A stretch of 19,608 bases of DNA, from positions 1 through 19,608 of the forward strand of contig CAYSOW010000037.1 in the NCBI GenBank assembly GCA_964432715.1. Reading direction: 5' to 3'. This document shows, in pieces, positions 1 through 6,526 of this stretch; the stretch's first letter is position 1; every line of letters begins with the position of its first letter. This stretch comes from Phocaeicola_A sp964432715. Its GTDB lineage: Bacteria > Bacteroidota > Bacteroidia > Bacteroidales > Bacteroidaceae. The notes beneath the pieces were generated by a model, which saw nothing but the letters and a program-made list of their open reading frames with translations, was not told the origin of the DNA and made no database searches. Position numbers and translations under genes: made by a program.

Positions 1-70
1 TCCTTTCCGAATCCGGAACAGAACGGGGCTTCCTATATATATCAATCAGCAATTTCTTACATCGACAGGA
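1..70. other. downstream flank of proS, no gene seen
   Basis: These 70 bases follow the proS stop codon on the minus strand and hold no coding region I can support. Read on the plus strand, GAACGGGGCTTCC at about 21-33 is the kind of GC-rich arm a terminator would have. The matching arm would have to lie beyond the window edge, so no terminator is called. Confidence 0.3.
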
Positions 71-1561
71 TTAGTAAGATCTAGCAAACAAGACACGTCT
101 TGCAGAAGGTTTGCCGGTCACCATACACTTACCCGGAGTCAAGCTCTCCTCATCCGCCTCAAACGGGATACAACGAATGGTTGCTTTCGTCTCGTCCTTG
201 ATACGCTCTTCCGTTTCCGTCGTACCGTCCCAGTGAGCCAAGATAAAGCCACCCTTCTCAATCTGCTCTTTGAACTCCTCATACGTATCCACCTTCGTGA
301 TATGCTCGTTGCGGAATTTCAAAGCCTTCTGGAAGATATTCTCCTGAATCTCCTCCAAGAGCTGCTGTACATACTCCTCGATACCGTCGCAGCTGCGAGT
401 CTCTTTCTCCAGCGTATCACGACGCATCACCTCCATCGTATTGTTCTCCAAGTCGCGAGCACCCATCACCAAACGAACAGGAACACCCTTCAACTCATAG
501 TCAGCAAACTTGAAGCCCGGACGTTTGTTGTCCGCATTGTCATACTTCACAGAGATACCCATCGCCTTCAGTTTGTTGGCAATGCCCTCCACCTTCGCAT
601 CAATCTGCTTCAGCTGCTCATCATTCTTATAGATAGGAACGATAACCACCTGAATCGGAGCCAAGTGCGGCGGCAATACCAAACCGTTGTCATCTGAGTG
701 AGTCATAATCAAGGCACCCATCAAACGAGTAGAGACACCCCATGAGTTAGCCCAAACATATTCAGGTTTGTTATCTTTGTTGACGAAAGTCACATCAAAA
801 GCCTTCGCGAAGTTCTGACCGAGGTTGTGAGAAGTACCCGACTGCAACGCCTTACCATCCTGCATCATCGCCTCGATGGTGTAAGTGTTCAACGCACCGG
901 CGAAACGCTCATTCGGAGATTTCACACCCTTGATGACCGGCACCGCCATGTATTTCTCCACGAACTCAGCGTAGAGGTTAATCATCTGCACCGTACGAGC
1001 TTCCGACTCCTCCGCCGTAGCATGTGCACAGTGACCCTCCTGCCAAAGGAACTCAGAAGTACGCAAGAACATACGCGTTCTCATCTCCCAACGCATCACG
1101 TTCGCCCACTGGTTGCAGAGGATAGGCAAATCACGGTAAGAGTTGATCCAGTTCTTGTAAGTGCTCCAGATAATCGTCTCAGAAGTAGGACGAACAATCA
1201 GCTCCTCCTCCAGACGAGCCTCCGGGTCAACCACCACGCCATTGCCGTCATCAGCCATTTTCAGACGATAGTGAGTCACCACGGCACACTCCTTAGCGAA
1301 ACCCTCCACATGCTCCGCCTCACGACAGAGGTAAGACTTCGGGATCAACAAAGGGAAGTAAGCATTCTGCACACCGGTCTCCTTAAACATCTTATCAAGC
1401 GTCTGCTGGATTTTCTCCCAAATAGCGTAACCGTAAGGCTTAATCACCATACAGCCGCGCACTGCACTCTGCTCTGCCAAATCGGCCTTTACCACGAGGT
1501 CGTTATACCACTGCGAATAGTTCTCGCTGCGTTTGGTAAGTTCTTTCAGTTCTTTAGCCAT
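71..1561 (-). CDS. proS: prolyl-tRNA synthetase, archaeal/eukaryal-type (ProS type 3)
   Basis: This cytoplasmic class II aminoacyl-tRNA synthetase charges tRNA-Pro with proline. The 496-residue protein lacks the large editing insertion of the E. coli type and matches the short ProS3 form. Class II motif 1 lies around PYGYAIWEKI. Motif 2 is RWEMRTRMFLRTSEFLWQEGH. Motif 3 is the GVSTRLMGALIMTHSDD region. The C-terminus ends in Tyr, as is usual for this form. I chose the start at MAKELKELTKRSE rather than the in-frame Met 10 codons upstream, because the extra residues (MYIRIIKIKK) do not look like family sequence. The C-terminal zinc-site region is unusual: of the four cysteine positions expected, I read Asp445, Thr450, Cys479 and Thr482, so only one cysteine remains. 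The gene stands alone, divergent from the OmpA-type lipoprotein gene. Confidence 0.96.
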   Translation of the reverse strand: MAKELKELTKRSENYSQWYNDLVVKADLAEQSAVRGCMVIKPYGYAIWEKIQQTLDKMFKETGVQNAYFPLLIPKSYLCREAEHVEGFAKECAVVTHYRLKMADDGNGVVVDPEARLEEELIVRPTSETIIWSTYKNWINSYRDLPILCNQWANVMRWEMRTRMFLRTSEFLWQEGHCAHATAEESEARTVQMINLYAEFVEKYMAVPVIKGVKSPNERFAGALNTYTIEAMMQDGKALQSGTSHNLGQNFAKAFDVTFVNKDNKPEYVWANSWGVSTRLMGALIMTHSDDNGLVLPPHLAPIQVVIVPIYKNDEQLKQIDAKVEGIANKLKAMGISVKYDNADNKRPGFKFADYELKGVPVRLVMGARDLENNTMEVMRRDTLEKETRSCDGIEEYVQQLLEEIQENIFQKALKFRNEHITKVDTYEEFKEQIEKGGFILAHWDGTTETEERIKDETKATIRCIPFEADEESLTPGKCMVTGKPSARRVLFARSY

Positions 1562-1630
1562 TTTCTTTATCTTTATTATTCGAATATACAACTTTTATTG
1601 ATAGACCACTCCTGTCTACTTTATAGCGGA

Positions 1631-1638
1631 CAAAGATA
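1631..1638 (-). promoter_or_regulatory. -7 promoter element for proS
   Basis: Read on the minus strand this is TATCTTTG, a full match to the Bacteroidota -7 consensus TAnnTTTG. It lies about 70 bases upstream of the proS ATG. No clear -33 TTTG is visible. The element sits in one arm of a perfect 8-bp inverted repeat, ACAAAGAT (1630-1637) and ATCTTTGT (1643-1650). The assignment is inferred from consensus and position. Confidence 0.55.
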
Positions 1639-1730
1639 GCAAATCTTTGTGATACTAGGAAATGGAAGCACTTTTTTATGCAAAACAGAAAAATGTAACG
1701 CGTGGAGCATTTACCACTTTTTCACATTTA

Positions 1731-1768
1731 GTGCAATTTCTTAAAAATAAATAGGAAGCAAATTGCAC
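1731..1768. repeat. 9-bp inverted repeat overlapping the ompA-like promoter
   Basis: GTGCAATTT (1731-1739) and AAATTGCAC (1760-1768) are perfect reverse complements, 20 bases apart. The right arm contains the TTG that could act as the -33 element of the downstream lipoprotein promoter. This placement suits an operator, but no regulator is identified. Confidence 0.5.
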
Positions 1769-1796
1769 CATTATTATAAATATCTATATATCTTTG
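1763..1796 (+). promoter_or_regulatory. promoter of the OmpA-type lipoprotein gene
   Basis: TATCTTTG at 1789-1796 matches the Bacteroidota -7 consensus TAnnTTTG exactly, and a TTG at 1763-1765 is a possible -33 element. The spacing of 23 bases between them is at the long end. The predicted transcription start is near 1803, which leaves a leader of about 27 bases before the ATG at 1830. The region is very A/T-rich, as expected of a strong promoter for an abundant envelope protein. Confidence 0.65.
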
Positions 1797-1829
1797 CGCC
1801 CAGTTTACACAAAAAAACAAATAGAAAAG

Positions 1830-2540
1830 ATGAAAACAATTAAAATCACTTCATTACTGCTTTGCGGATTAATGACATTCGGAAGCTGTAACATGAGCAA
1901 TACCGCTAAAGGTGGTATCATCGGAGGTACAGGTGGCGCAGCTGCCGGTGCATTGGTAGGTGCGTTAATCGGCAACAGCAAAGGTGCTGCCATCGGTGCT
2001 GCCATTGGCGCAGGTGTAGGTACCGGTGCAGGTATCATCATCGGTAAGAAGATGGATAAAGCAGCTGCTGCAGCGAAAGCTGTAGAGGGTGCTCAGGTGG
2101 ACGAGATTACCGACAGCAACGGTTTGCAGGCTTTGAAAGTTACTTTTGAGTCAGGCATCCTCTTCGGTTCAGGTAACTCTACTTTGAGCTCAACAGCTAA
2201 ATCTTCTTTGAGCCAGTTCGCTAACAACGTATTGATTCAGAACCCCGACATGGATGTAACTATCCAGGGTTACACTGACAACCAGGGCTGGAAAAACAGC
2301 ACCGCTGCTCAGAGCACTCAGAAAAACCTGGAGCTCTCTCAGCAACGTGCACAGAGCGTTTCTACTTACTTGATCAACTGTGGTGCTTCTACTTCACAGA
2401 TTAAATCAGTAGAGGGCTTGGGCGAATCAAACCCTGTTGCCAGCAACGACACTGCTGCCGGTCGTCAGGAGAACCGTCGTGTAGAGGTTTACATCTATGC
2501 AAGCCAGGCGATGATTCAGGCTGCTGAAGCAGGCAACTAA
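1830..2540 (+). CDS. OmpA-family lipoprotein with glycine zipper
   Basis: The predicted lipoprotein has 236 residues and probably anchors the outer membrane to peptidoglycan. Residues 1-19 form a signal peptide ending FGS-Cys20, a plausible lipobox. A glycine-zipper segment follows (about residues 26-67) with repeated GAAxGAxxGAxIG spacing and small residues throughout. An OmpA C-terminal-like domain occupies about residues 95-230. It shows the FxSGxxFxxGxxxL opening, the IQGYTDN motif, and the closing GRQENRRVEVYI motif, whose Asn and Arg residues contact diaminopimelate in the family. The start is set at MKTIKITSLL; the in-frame Met 12 codons upstream would overlap the promoter and spoil the signal peptide. 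Codon choice favours GGT and GCT, which suggests high expression. The gene is monocistronic, bounded by its own promoter and terminator. Confidence 0.93.
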   Translation: MKTIKITSLLLCGLMTFGSCNMSNTAKGGIIGGTGGAAAGALVGALIGNSKGAAIGAAIGAGVGTGAGIIIGKKMDKAAAAAKAVEGAQVDEITDSNGLQALKVTFESGILFGSGNSTLSSTAKSSLSQFANNVLIQNPDMDVTIQGYTDNQGWKNSTAAQSTQKNLELSQQRAQSVSTYLINCGASTSQIKSVEGLGESNPVASNDTAAGRQENRRVEVYIYASQAMIQAAEAGN

Positions 2541-2577
2541 TTCAATCAACGATTATTCATAGAAATAGCCGTTATAA

Positions 2578-2609
2578 AAATGGCCGGGTTCCTGCGAATC
2601 CGGCCATTT
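2578..2609. terminator. bidirectional rho-independent terminator
   Basis: AAATGGCCGG (2578-2587) and CCGGCCATTT (2600-2609) form a perfect 10-bp stem. Further pairing inside (GTTC with GAAT) leaves a CTGC loop. A T-run follows on the plus strand (2607-2617), and an A-run at 2576-2580 supplies the U-tract on the minus strand. It lies between two convergent genes and can serve both. Confidence 0.9.
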
Positions 2610-2633
2610 ATTTTTTTATAAAGGTTTAATCTT

Positions 2634-3920
2634 TTAGCAACCCTTGTGGGTCATGATGTTGAGCACCAGCTTATCGGTCTCATTCATACCCGTAGCACCG
2701 ATGGTGGTGAGGTTACGAATACAGCGGTCGACATCATCATCAATGATACCCTCCACCGAAGTCACCACACGTTGCTGCATCGCCATCATGGCAGAGAGCA
2801 CCGCCGTAGAGACACCACTCGTCAGCTTCATGGCACAGCTCGGTTTCGCACCGTCGCAAATCATGCCGGTGAGGTTGGCAATCATATTCTTCACCGCGAA
2901 AGCCACCTGCTCATACGAACCACCCATCAAATAAGTGATGCCACAAGTGGAACCGGTAGCCGCTACCACACAACCACACAAAGCAGAGAGACGACCGAGG
3001 CTCTGCTTGATGTAAATCACCGTCAAATGGCTCAACATCAACGCACGAATCAACTCCTCGCGACTCTTCTTGTTCTCTTCGGCATAAACCACCACCGGCA
3101 ATGTCGCCGTGATGCCCTGGTTACCACTGCCCGAGTTACTCATCACCGGCACCATCGCGCCACCCATACGAGCATCGCACGCAGCAGAAGTGATAGAGAG
3201 GATATGCGAGAAGGTATTGTCGCCCATCATCGAGTGCTTACTGTCGTGCAACATTCGTCCGACGCCATGACCATACTCCCCTTTCAGAGAGAACTCTGCC
3301 GCCGCTTTGTTCAGACGTTTCGACTCCTCAATGAACTCAATCTCCTCCAGCGGAGAAGTCAAAGCAAAGTCATACACCTTACGAAGCGTCAACTCCGGCT
3401 CGTCGCCCGACTCATCCTCCGAGCTACCGCCCTGCTTATCCAGCAACACCTCACTACCCTTGGCCACATACACAAAGTTGGTGTGACCACCGGAGATAAT
3501 TGCCGTAGCCTGCGCATCGCCGGCTTTGCAAAGCACCTCAATATAAAGTTTCTCCGTGATATTCTCCTTCAGAGAGATCTGAATGCGACGTTCGTCGATG
3601 TACGTCTTGCCGAGCGCCACTGCCTCCTCATTACAATCCTTCAGCACCTCCAGCTGATACTCCGATTTACCAATCAAGGCACCCAAAGCGATGGCAATGG
3701 GCAAACCAATCATGCCGGTGCCGGGGATACCGACGCCCATGGCATTCTTCAAAATGTTGGCACTGAGGAGTACTTGGATAGATTCAGGCTTCACGCCCAA
3801 GGTCTCGGTAGCCTTCGCCACACAAAGAGCGACAGCCACCGGTTCGGTGCAGCCGATGGCGGGAACCACCTCGCGCTGCACCAAAGCGATGATTTTATTT
3901 CTTTCCGATTGATCTAACAT
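2634..3920 (-). CDS. UPF0597 / L-cysteine desulfidase (CyuA/CdsB-like) Fe-S enzyme
   Basis: This 428-residue cytoplasmic protein belongs to the serine-dehydratase-alpha-like UPF0597 family, whose members include E. coli CyuA (YhaM) and archaeal CdsB. In characterised members a [4Fe-4S] cluster breaks L-cysteine down to sulfide, ammonia and pyruvate. The N-terminal GCTEP motif carries Cys24, matching the catalytic-base cysteine of CdsB. Cys315, Cys355 and Cys362 have spacings of 40 and 7, which agree with the cluster ligands as I recall them for the M. jannaschii enzyme. A glycine-rich core (GIPGTGMIGLPIA, and SNSGSGNQG with its flanks) is present. A short acidic Ser/Asp/Glu-rich insertion follows the LLDKQ segment. 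The gene starts 38 bases after dsbD with no terminator between, so cotranscription is likely. Cysteine as substrate is inferred from family; serine is the alternative. Confidence 0.85.
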   Translation of the reverse strand: MLDQSERNKIIALVQREVVPAIGCTEPVAVALCVAKATETLGVKPESIQVLLSANILKNAMGVGIPGTGMIGLPIAIALGALIGKSEYQLEVLKDCNEEAVALGKTYIDERRIQISLKENITEKLYIEVLCKAGDAQATAIISGGHTNFVYVAKGSEVLLDKQGGSSEDESGDEPELTLRKVYDFALTSPLEEIEFIEESKRLNKAAAEFSLKGEYGHGVGRMLHDSKHSMMGDNTFSHILSITSAACDARMGGAMVPVMSNSGSGNQGITATLPVVVYAEENKKSREELIRALMLSHLTVIYIKQSLGRLSALCGCVVAATGSTCGITYLMGGSYEQVAFAVKNMIANLTGMICDGAKPSCAMKLTSGVSTAVLSAMMAMQQRVVTSVEGIIDDDVDRCIRNLTTIGATGMNETDKLVLNIMTHKGC

Positions 3921-3958
3921 GATATTCGGATTTATTTCCAGTTAAGATTAGGTTTCGA

Positions 3959-5980
3959 TTAACGATTCTTGTAGTTCTCCAAACCGGTCTGCAAGAACTC
4001 TACATATTTATCTACGTCCTCATCGTGCGAGTAAGAACCGTTCAACGGTTTACCCTCGTTGTCAAGAAGTACATAGAAAGGCTGAGCGTTGGCACCGAAC
4101 TTCACGCGCTGCAAGTAGCTCCACTTGTCGCCGACGGTACGCAACGTACGCTGCTGACCGTTTTCAGTCACCGTAATCTTCTCGGGCAACGGATCCTTAT
4201 CGTCTACATAAAGAGAAATCAGGATGTAATCCTCCGTCATCAATTTACGTACCTTAGAATCAATCCACACTTTAGACTCCATCTCGCGGCAGTTGACACA
4301 ACCCCATCCGGTGAAGTCCACCATCACCGGTTTACCGGCACGGCGTGCAGCCTCCATACCCTCTTCGAAGTTGGTGTACTGAGCGTGCACCTCATTCTCT
4401 TTATAGAGGTTGAAGTCCTGCGTCTCTGCGGGAGGAGCGAAAGCACTGATGGCCTTCAACGGCGCACCCCACAAGCCCGGAACCATATATACGGCGAATG
4501 CCAGAGAGAAGAGTGCCACGAAGAAACGAGGTACACTCACTTTGTTTTCACCATCATCCTCATCGTGCGGGAACTTGATACCACCCAACAGGTAGACACC
4601 CAGCAAAGCAAAGATGACAATCCACAAGGCGAGGAAGGTCTCACGATCGAGCAAGTGCCAGCCGTAAGCCATATCGGCTACCGAGAGGAACTTCAAGGCG
4701 AAAGCCAACTCCAGGAATCCCAAAGAAACCTTCACAATGTTCATCCAGCCACCTGATTTCGGCATCGACTTCAACCACGTGGGGAAGAGTGCGAAGAGGG
4801 TGAACGGAAGTGCCAGAGCGATAGCAAATCCCAACATACCTACGGCCGGAGCAATGATGCTACCCGTGGTAGAAACCTCTACCAAGAGGAAACCGATGAT
4901 CGGACCGGTACATGAGAAAGAGACCAAAGTCAAGGTGAACGCCATCAAGAAGATAGCTACGATACCGCTGGCTTTCTCGGCTTTGCTATCCACCGCCGTA
5001 CTCCATGAAGAAGGCAAGGTGATTTCGAAAGCACCAAAGAAAGAGGCAGCAAAGATTACCAACATCAAGAAGAAGATGATGTTAAAGATGGCATTCGTAG
5101 AGAGCGAGTTCAGGGCGCTGGCACCGAAGATCAAAGTGATGGCCAAGCCAAGCACCAAATAGATAACCACGATAGAGGCACCGTAAGTCCACGCGTCGCG
5201 GATACCTTTCTTCTTATCGCCGGAGCGTTTCAAGAAGAAGCTCACCGTCATCGGGATGATCGGCCATACACAGGGAGTAACCAAAGCAACCAAACCACCC
5301 AGGAAACCCATGATAAAGATGTAGATCCAAGAACGGTTGGTGTCTGCCTTACCGGCATTGCTGTATTGGCTCAACTCCTGAATCACCGGAGCCCACAAAT
5401 CGCCGGAAGCCTCAGCCACCTCCGCAGCAGCGGGAATGGAATCATTGGCAGCGTCAGCCACCTCCTCTGCGGGAGCAGCCTCCTCTGCAGCCTCAGCAGC
5501 AGGTTCAGCAGCCGCAGCAGCTACACCTTTACCACTATAAGAGAAGTCCACATTGCTGGGCGGGAGACAGTTCTCATCGTTACAAGCCCCATATTGCATG
5601 TAACCCTCCAGTTTGTATGTAGCACCTGTGATTTTAACTTTCTGAACGAAGGTAGCAGTATGCTCGAAGAAGCTCACCTTCATACCGAACATGTCGTCAA
5701 ATTTCTCTTCGGCTTTACCTTTCGGGGTTAATTTACCTACCAATTTAGCACCTTCAATCTTCTCCATATTTAAGGTAGCCGGCGTCGGTCCCCCATCCGG
5801 TATATTGGTGGAGTAAACGTGCCATCCGGCATCTATCGTCGCTGTAAAGACGATCTCTCCCTCGGTGTCCGAAGTCGACTTCCACTCCGACTTAAACTTG
5901 ACCGGGTTTTGCATCTGCGCAAAGGCCTGACCCACCACCGCAATCAAAAGTAAACAGCTAAGAATAAGCGATTTTTTCAT
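3959..5980 (-). CDS. dsbD: DsbD-family thiol:disulfide interchange protein
   Basis: This 673-residue inner-membrane protein passes electrons from cytoplasmic thioredoxin to periplasmic thiol pathways. Residues 1-21 are a signal peptide cut after AFA. Residues 22-150 form the N-terminal periplasmic domain with the redox pair Cys133 and Cys138 (GACNDENC). Residues 154-191 are an Ala/Glu-rich linker. From about residue 217 to 505 there is a multi-pass membrane domain with Cys237 in TPCVWPIIP and Cys357 in SFSCTGP, the pair that works within the membrane. The C-terminal thioredoxin-like domain carries Cys561-Val-Asn-Cys564 (GWGCVNCREME). All three redox pairs are therefore intact. Length and domain order fit full DsbD rather than the shorter CcdA. 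The desulfidase gene follows 38 bases downstream. A -7 element lies just upstream. Confidence 0.94.
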   Translation of the reverse strand: MKKSLILSCLLLIAVVGQAFAQMQNPVKFKSEWKSTSDTEGEIVFTATIDAGWHVYSTNIPDGGPTPATLNMEKIEGAKLVGKLTPKGKAEEKFDDMFGMKVSFFEHTATFVQKVKITGATYKLEGYMQYGACNDENCLPPSNVDFSYSGKGVAAAAAEPAAEAAEEAAPAEEVADAANDSIPAAAEVAEASGDLWAPVIQELSQYSNAGKADTNRSWIYIFIMGFLGGLVALVTPCVWPIIPMTVSFFLKRSGDKKKGIRDAWTYGASIVVIYLVLGLAITLIFGASALNSLSTNAIFNIIFFLMLVIFAASFFGAFEITLPSSWSTAVDSKAEKASGIVAIFLMAFTLTLVSFSCTGPIIGFLLVEVSTTGSIIAPAVGMLGFAIALALPFTLFALFPTWLKSMPKSGGWMNIVKVSLGFLELAFALKFLSVADMAYGWHLLDRETFLALWIVIFALLGVYLLGGIKFPHDEDDGENKVSVPRFFVALFSLAFAVYMVPGLWGAPLKAISAFAPPAETQDFNLYKENEVHAQYTNFEEGMEAARRAGKPVMVDFTGWGCVNCREMESKVWIDSKVRKLMTEDYILISLYVDDKDPLPEKITVTENGQQRTLRTVGDKWSYLQRVKFGANAQPFYVLLDNEGKPLNGSYSHDEDVDKYVEFLQTGLENYKNR

Positions 5981-6010
5981 TTAAGTAGTTTATTGATTAA
6001 TATTTGTGCG

Positions 6011-6018
6011 CAAAAATA
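6011..6018 (-). promoter_or_regulatory. -7 promoter element for dsbD
   Basis: The minus-strand sequence is TATTTTTG, a full match to TAnnTTTG. It lies about 30 bases upstream of the dsbD ATG. The nearest TTTG upstream is 24 bases away, longer than ideal for a -33 element. It would drive dsbD and probably the desulfidase gene behind it. Confidence 0.55.
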
Positions 6019-6148
6019 ACGAAAATATTAAAAACGTGCTAGCAAATTGAGCTCTTTTTTGCAATGTAACAAGGTTATTTATAACAAATTGGCAAGTTTC
6101 CATCTTTCAAAATGCAGGAATTTTAAGCAGAAAGGATACGAAATGGTA

Positions 6149-6345
6149 AAAAAAATTTCCCGCTTGGCTTTCGCAAGTGAAGCGGGAACAAGTGTAATTA
6201 TATATTAAGAGAGAGAATTATTCTTTGTCATTGTGGCAACCTTTCGTTACCCAACAGAGAGGAGTTTGCACAACGAAAACGCCCTGTTTCAGACGTTTCT
6301 TGAATGTTGTAAATCGGAACTTTCGTGTTCCTCTTTGTTTTACGT
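6149..6345 (-). ncRNA. candidate free-standing small RNA, about 195 nt
   Basis: The unit lies between the terminator of the carboxyltransferase gene and the dsbD promoter. It has its own promoter-like element at 6349-6356 and its own terminator at 6157-6188. Three hairpins are visible on the minus strand: GGAAC/GTTCC (6316-6331); AAACG/CGTTT enclosing CTG/CAG with an AAA loop (6277-6298); and GGUAAC-GAAAG-GUUGCC (6235-6251). The last contains a U-G pair that would be an A-C mismatch on the plus strand, which favours the minus strand. The terminator hairpin ends in a GCGA tetraloop. An open frame ends with TAA at 6218-6220 and reads KKRLKQGVFVVQTPLCWV, but it has no ATG and only a late GTG; the sole ATG opens an 8-codon frame. 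A non-coding RNA is therefore favoured, with a non-ATG microprotein as the alternative. I do not recognise a known RNA family. Confidence 0.5.
6157..6188 (-). terminator. rho-independent terminator of the candidate small RNA
   Basis: TTCCCGCTT (6157-6165) and AAGCGGGAA (6180-6188) pair perfectly, with inner CTT/AAG pairs and a 4-base loop (GCGA on the minus strand). The plus-strand A-run ending at 6155 gives a strong U-tract in minus-strand RNA. No annotated gene ends nearby on this strand, which is why an extra transcript is proposed. Confidence 0.85.
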
Positions 6346-6348
6346 CTG

Positions 6349-6379
6349 CAAAGTAACAAAAAGATATTTAAAACACCAA
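6349..6379 (-). promoter_or_regulatory. promoter of the candidate small RNA
   Basis: On the minus strand, TTACTTTG (6349-6356) is close to the -7 consensus TAnnTTTG. A TTG (6377-6379) stands 20 bases upstream, at good -33 spacing. The predicted start is near 6345. It lies immediately after the terminator of the upstream gene, which supports an independent unit. Confidence 0.5.
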
Positions 6380-6436
6380 GAAAACGTCCCTTTCTTTTAG
6401 ATATTTTAATGATTAAATTCCAGGAGTTTCTTTTAC

Positions 6437-6475
6437 AAAAGAAGGGAAAATCCTTGACATACTTTCCCTTCTTTT
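6437..6475 (-). terminator. terminator downstream of the carboxyltransferase gene
   Basis: AAAAGAAGGGAAA (6437-6449) and TTTCCCTTCTTTT (6463-6475) form a perfect 13-bp stem with a 13-base loop. It lies about 50 bases past the stop codon of the minus-strand gene ending at 6527, with a short U-rich 3' arm (TTCTTTT) in that direction. Confidence 0.75.
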
Positions 6476-6526
6476 ATTGCATCCTATTTATAAAAAATTG
6501 GAACTCTTGCAGTTACATTTCATACA

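Noticed and set aside
2646..3917. Open frame of 423 codons on the plus strand opposite the desulfidase gene
   Set aside because: Low-information His/Arg/Thr-rich translation with no motif. The opposite frame is a clear family member.
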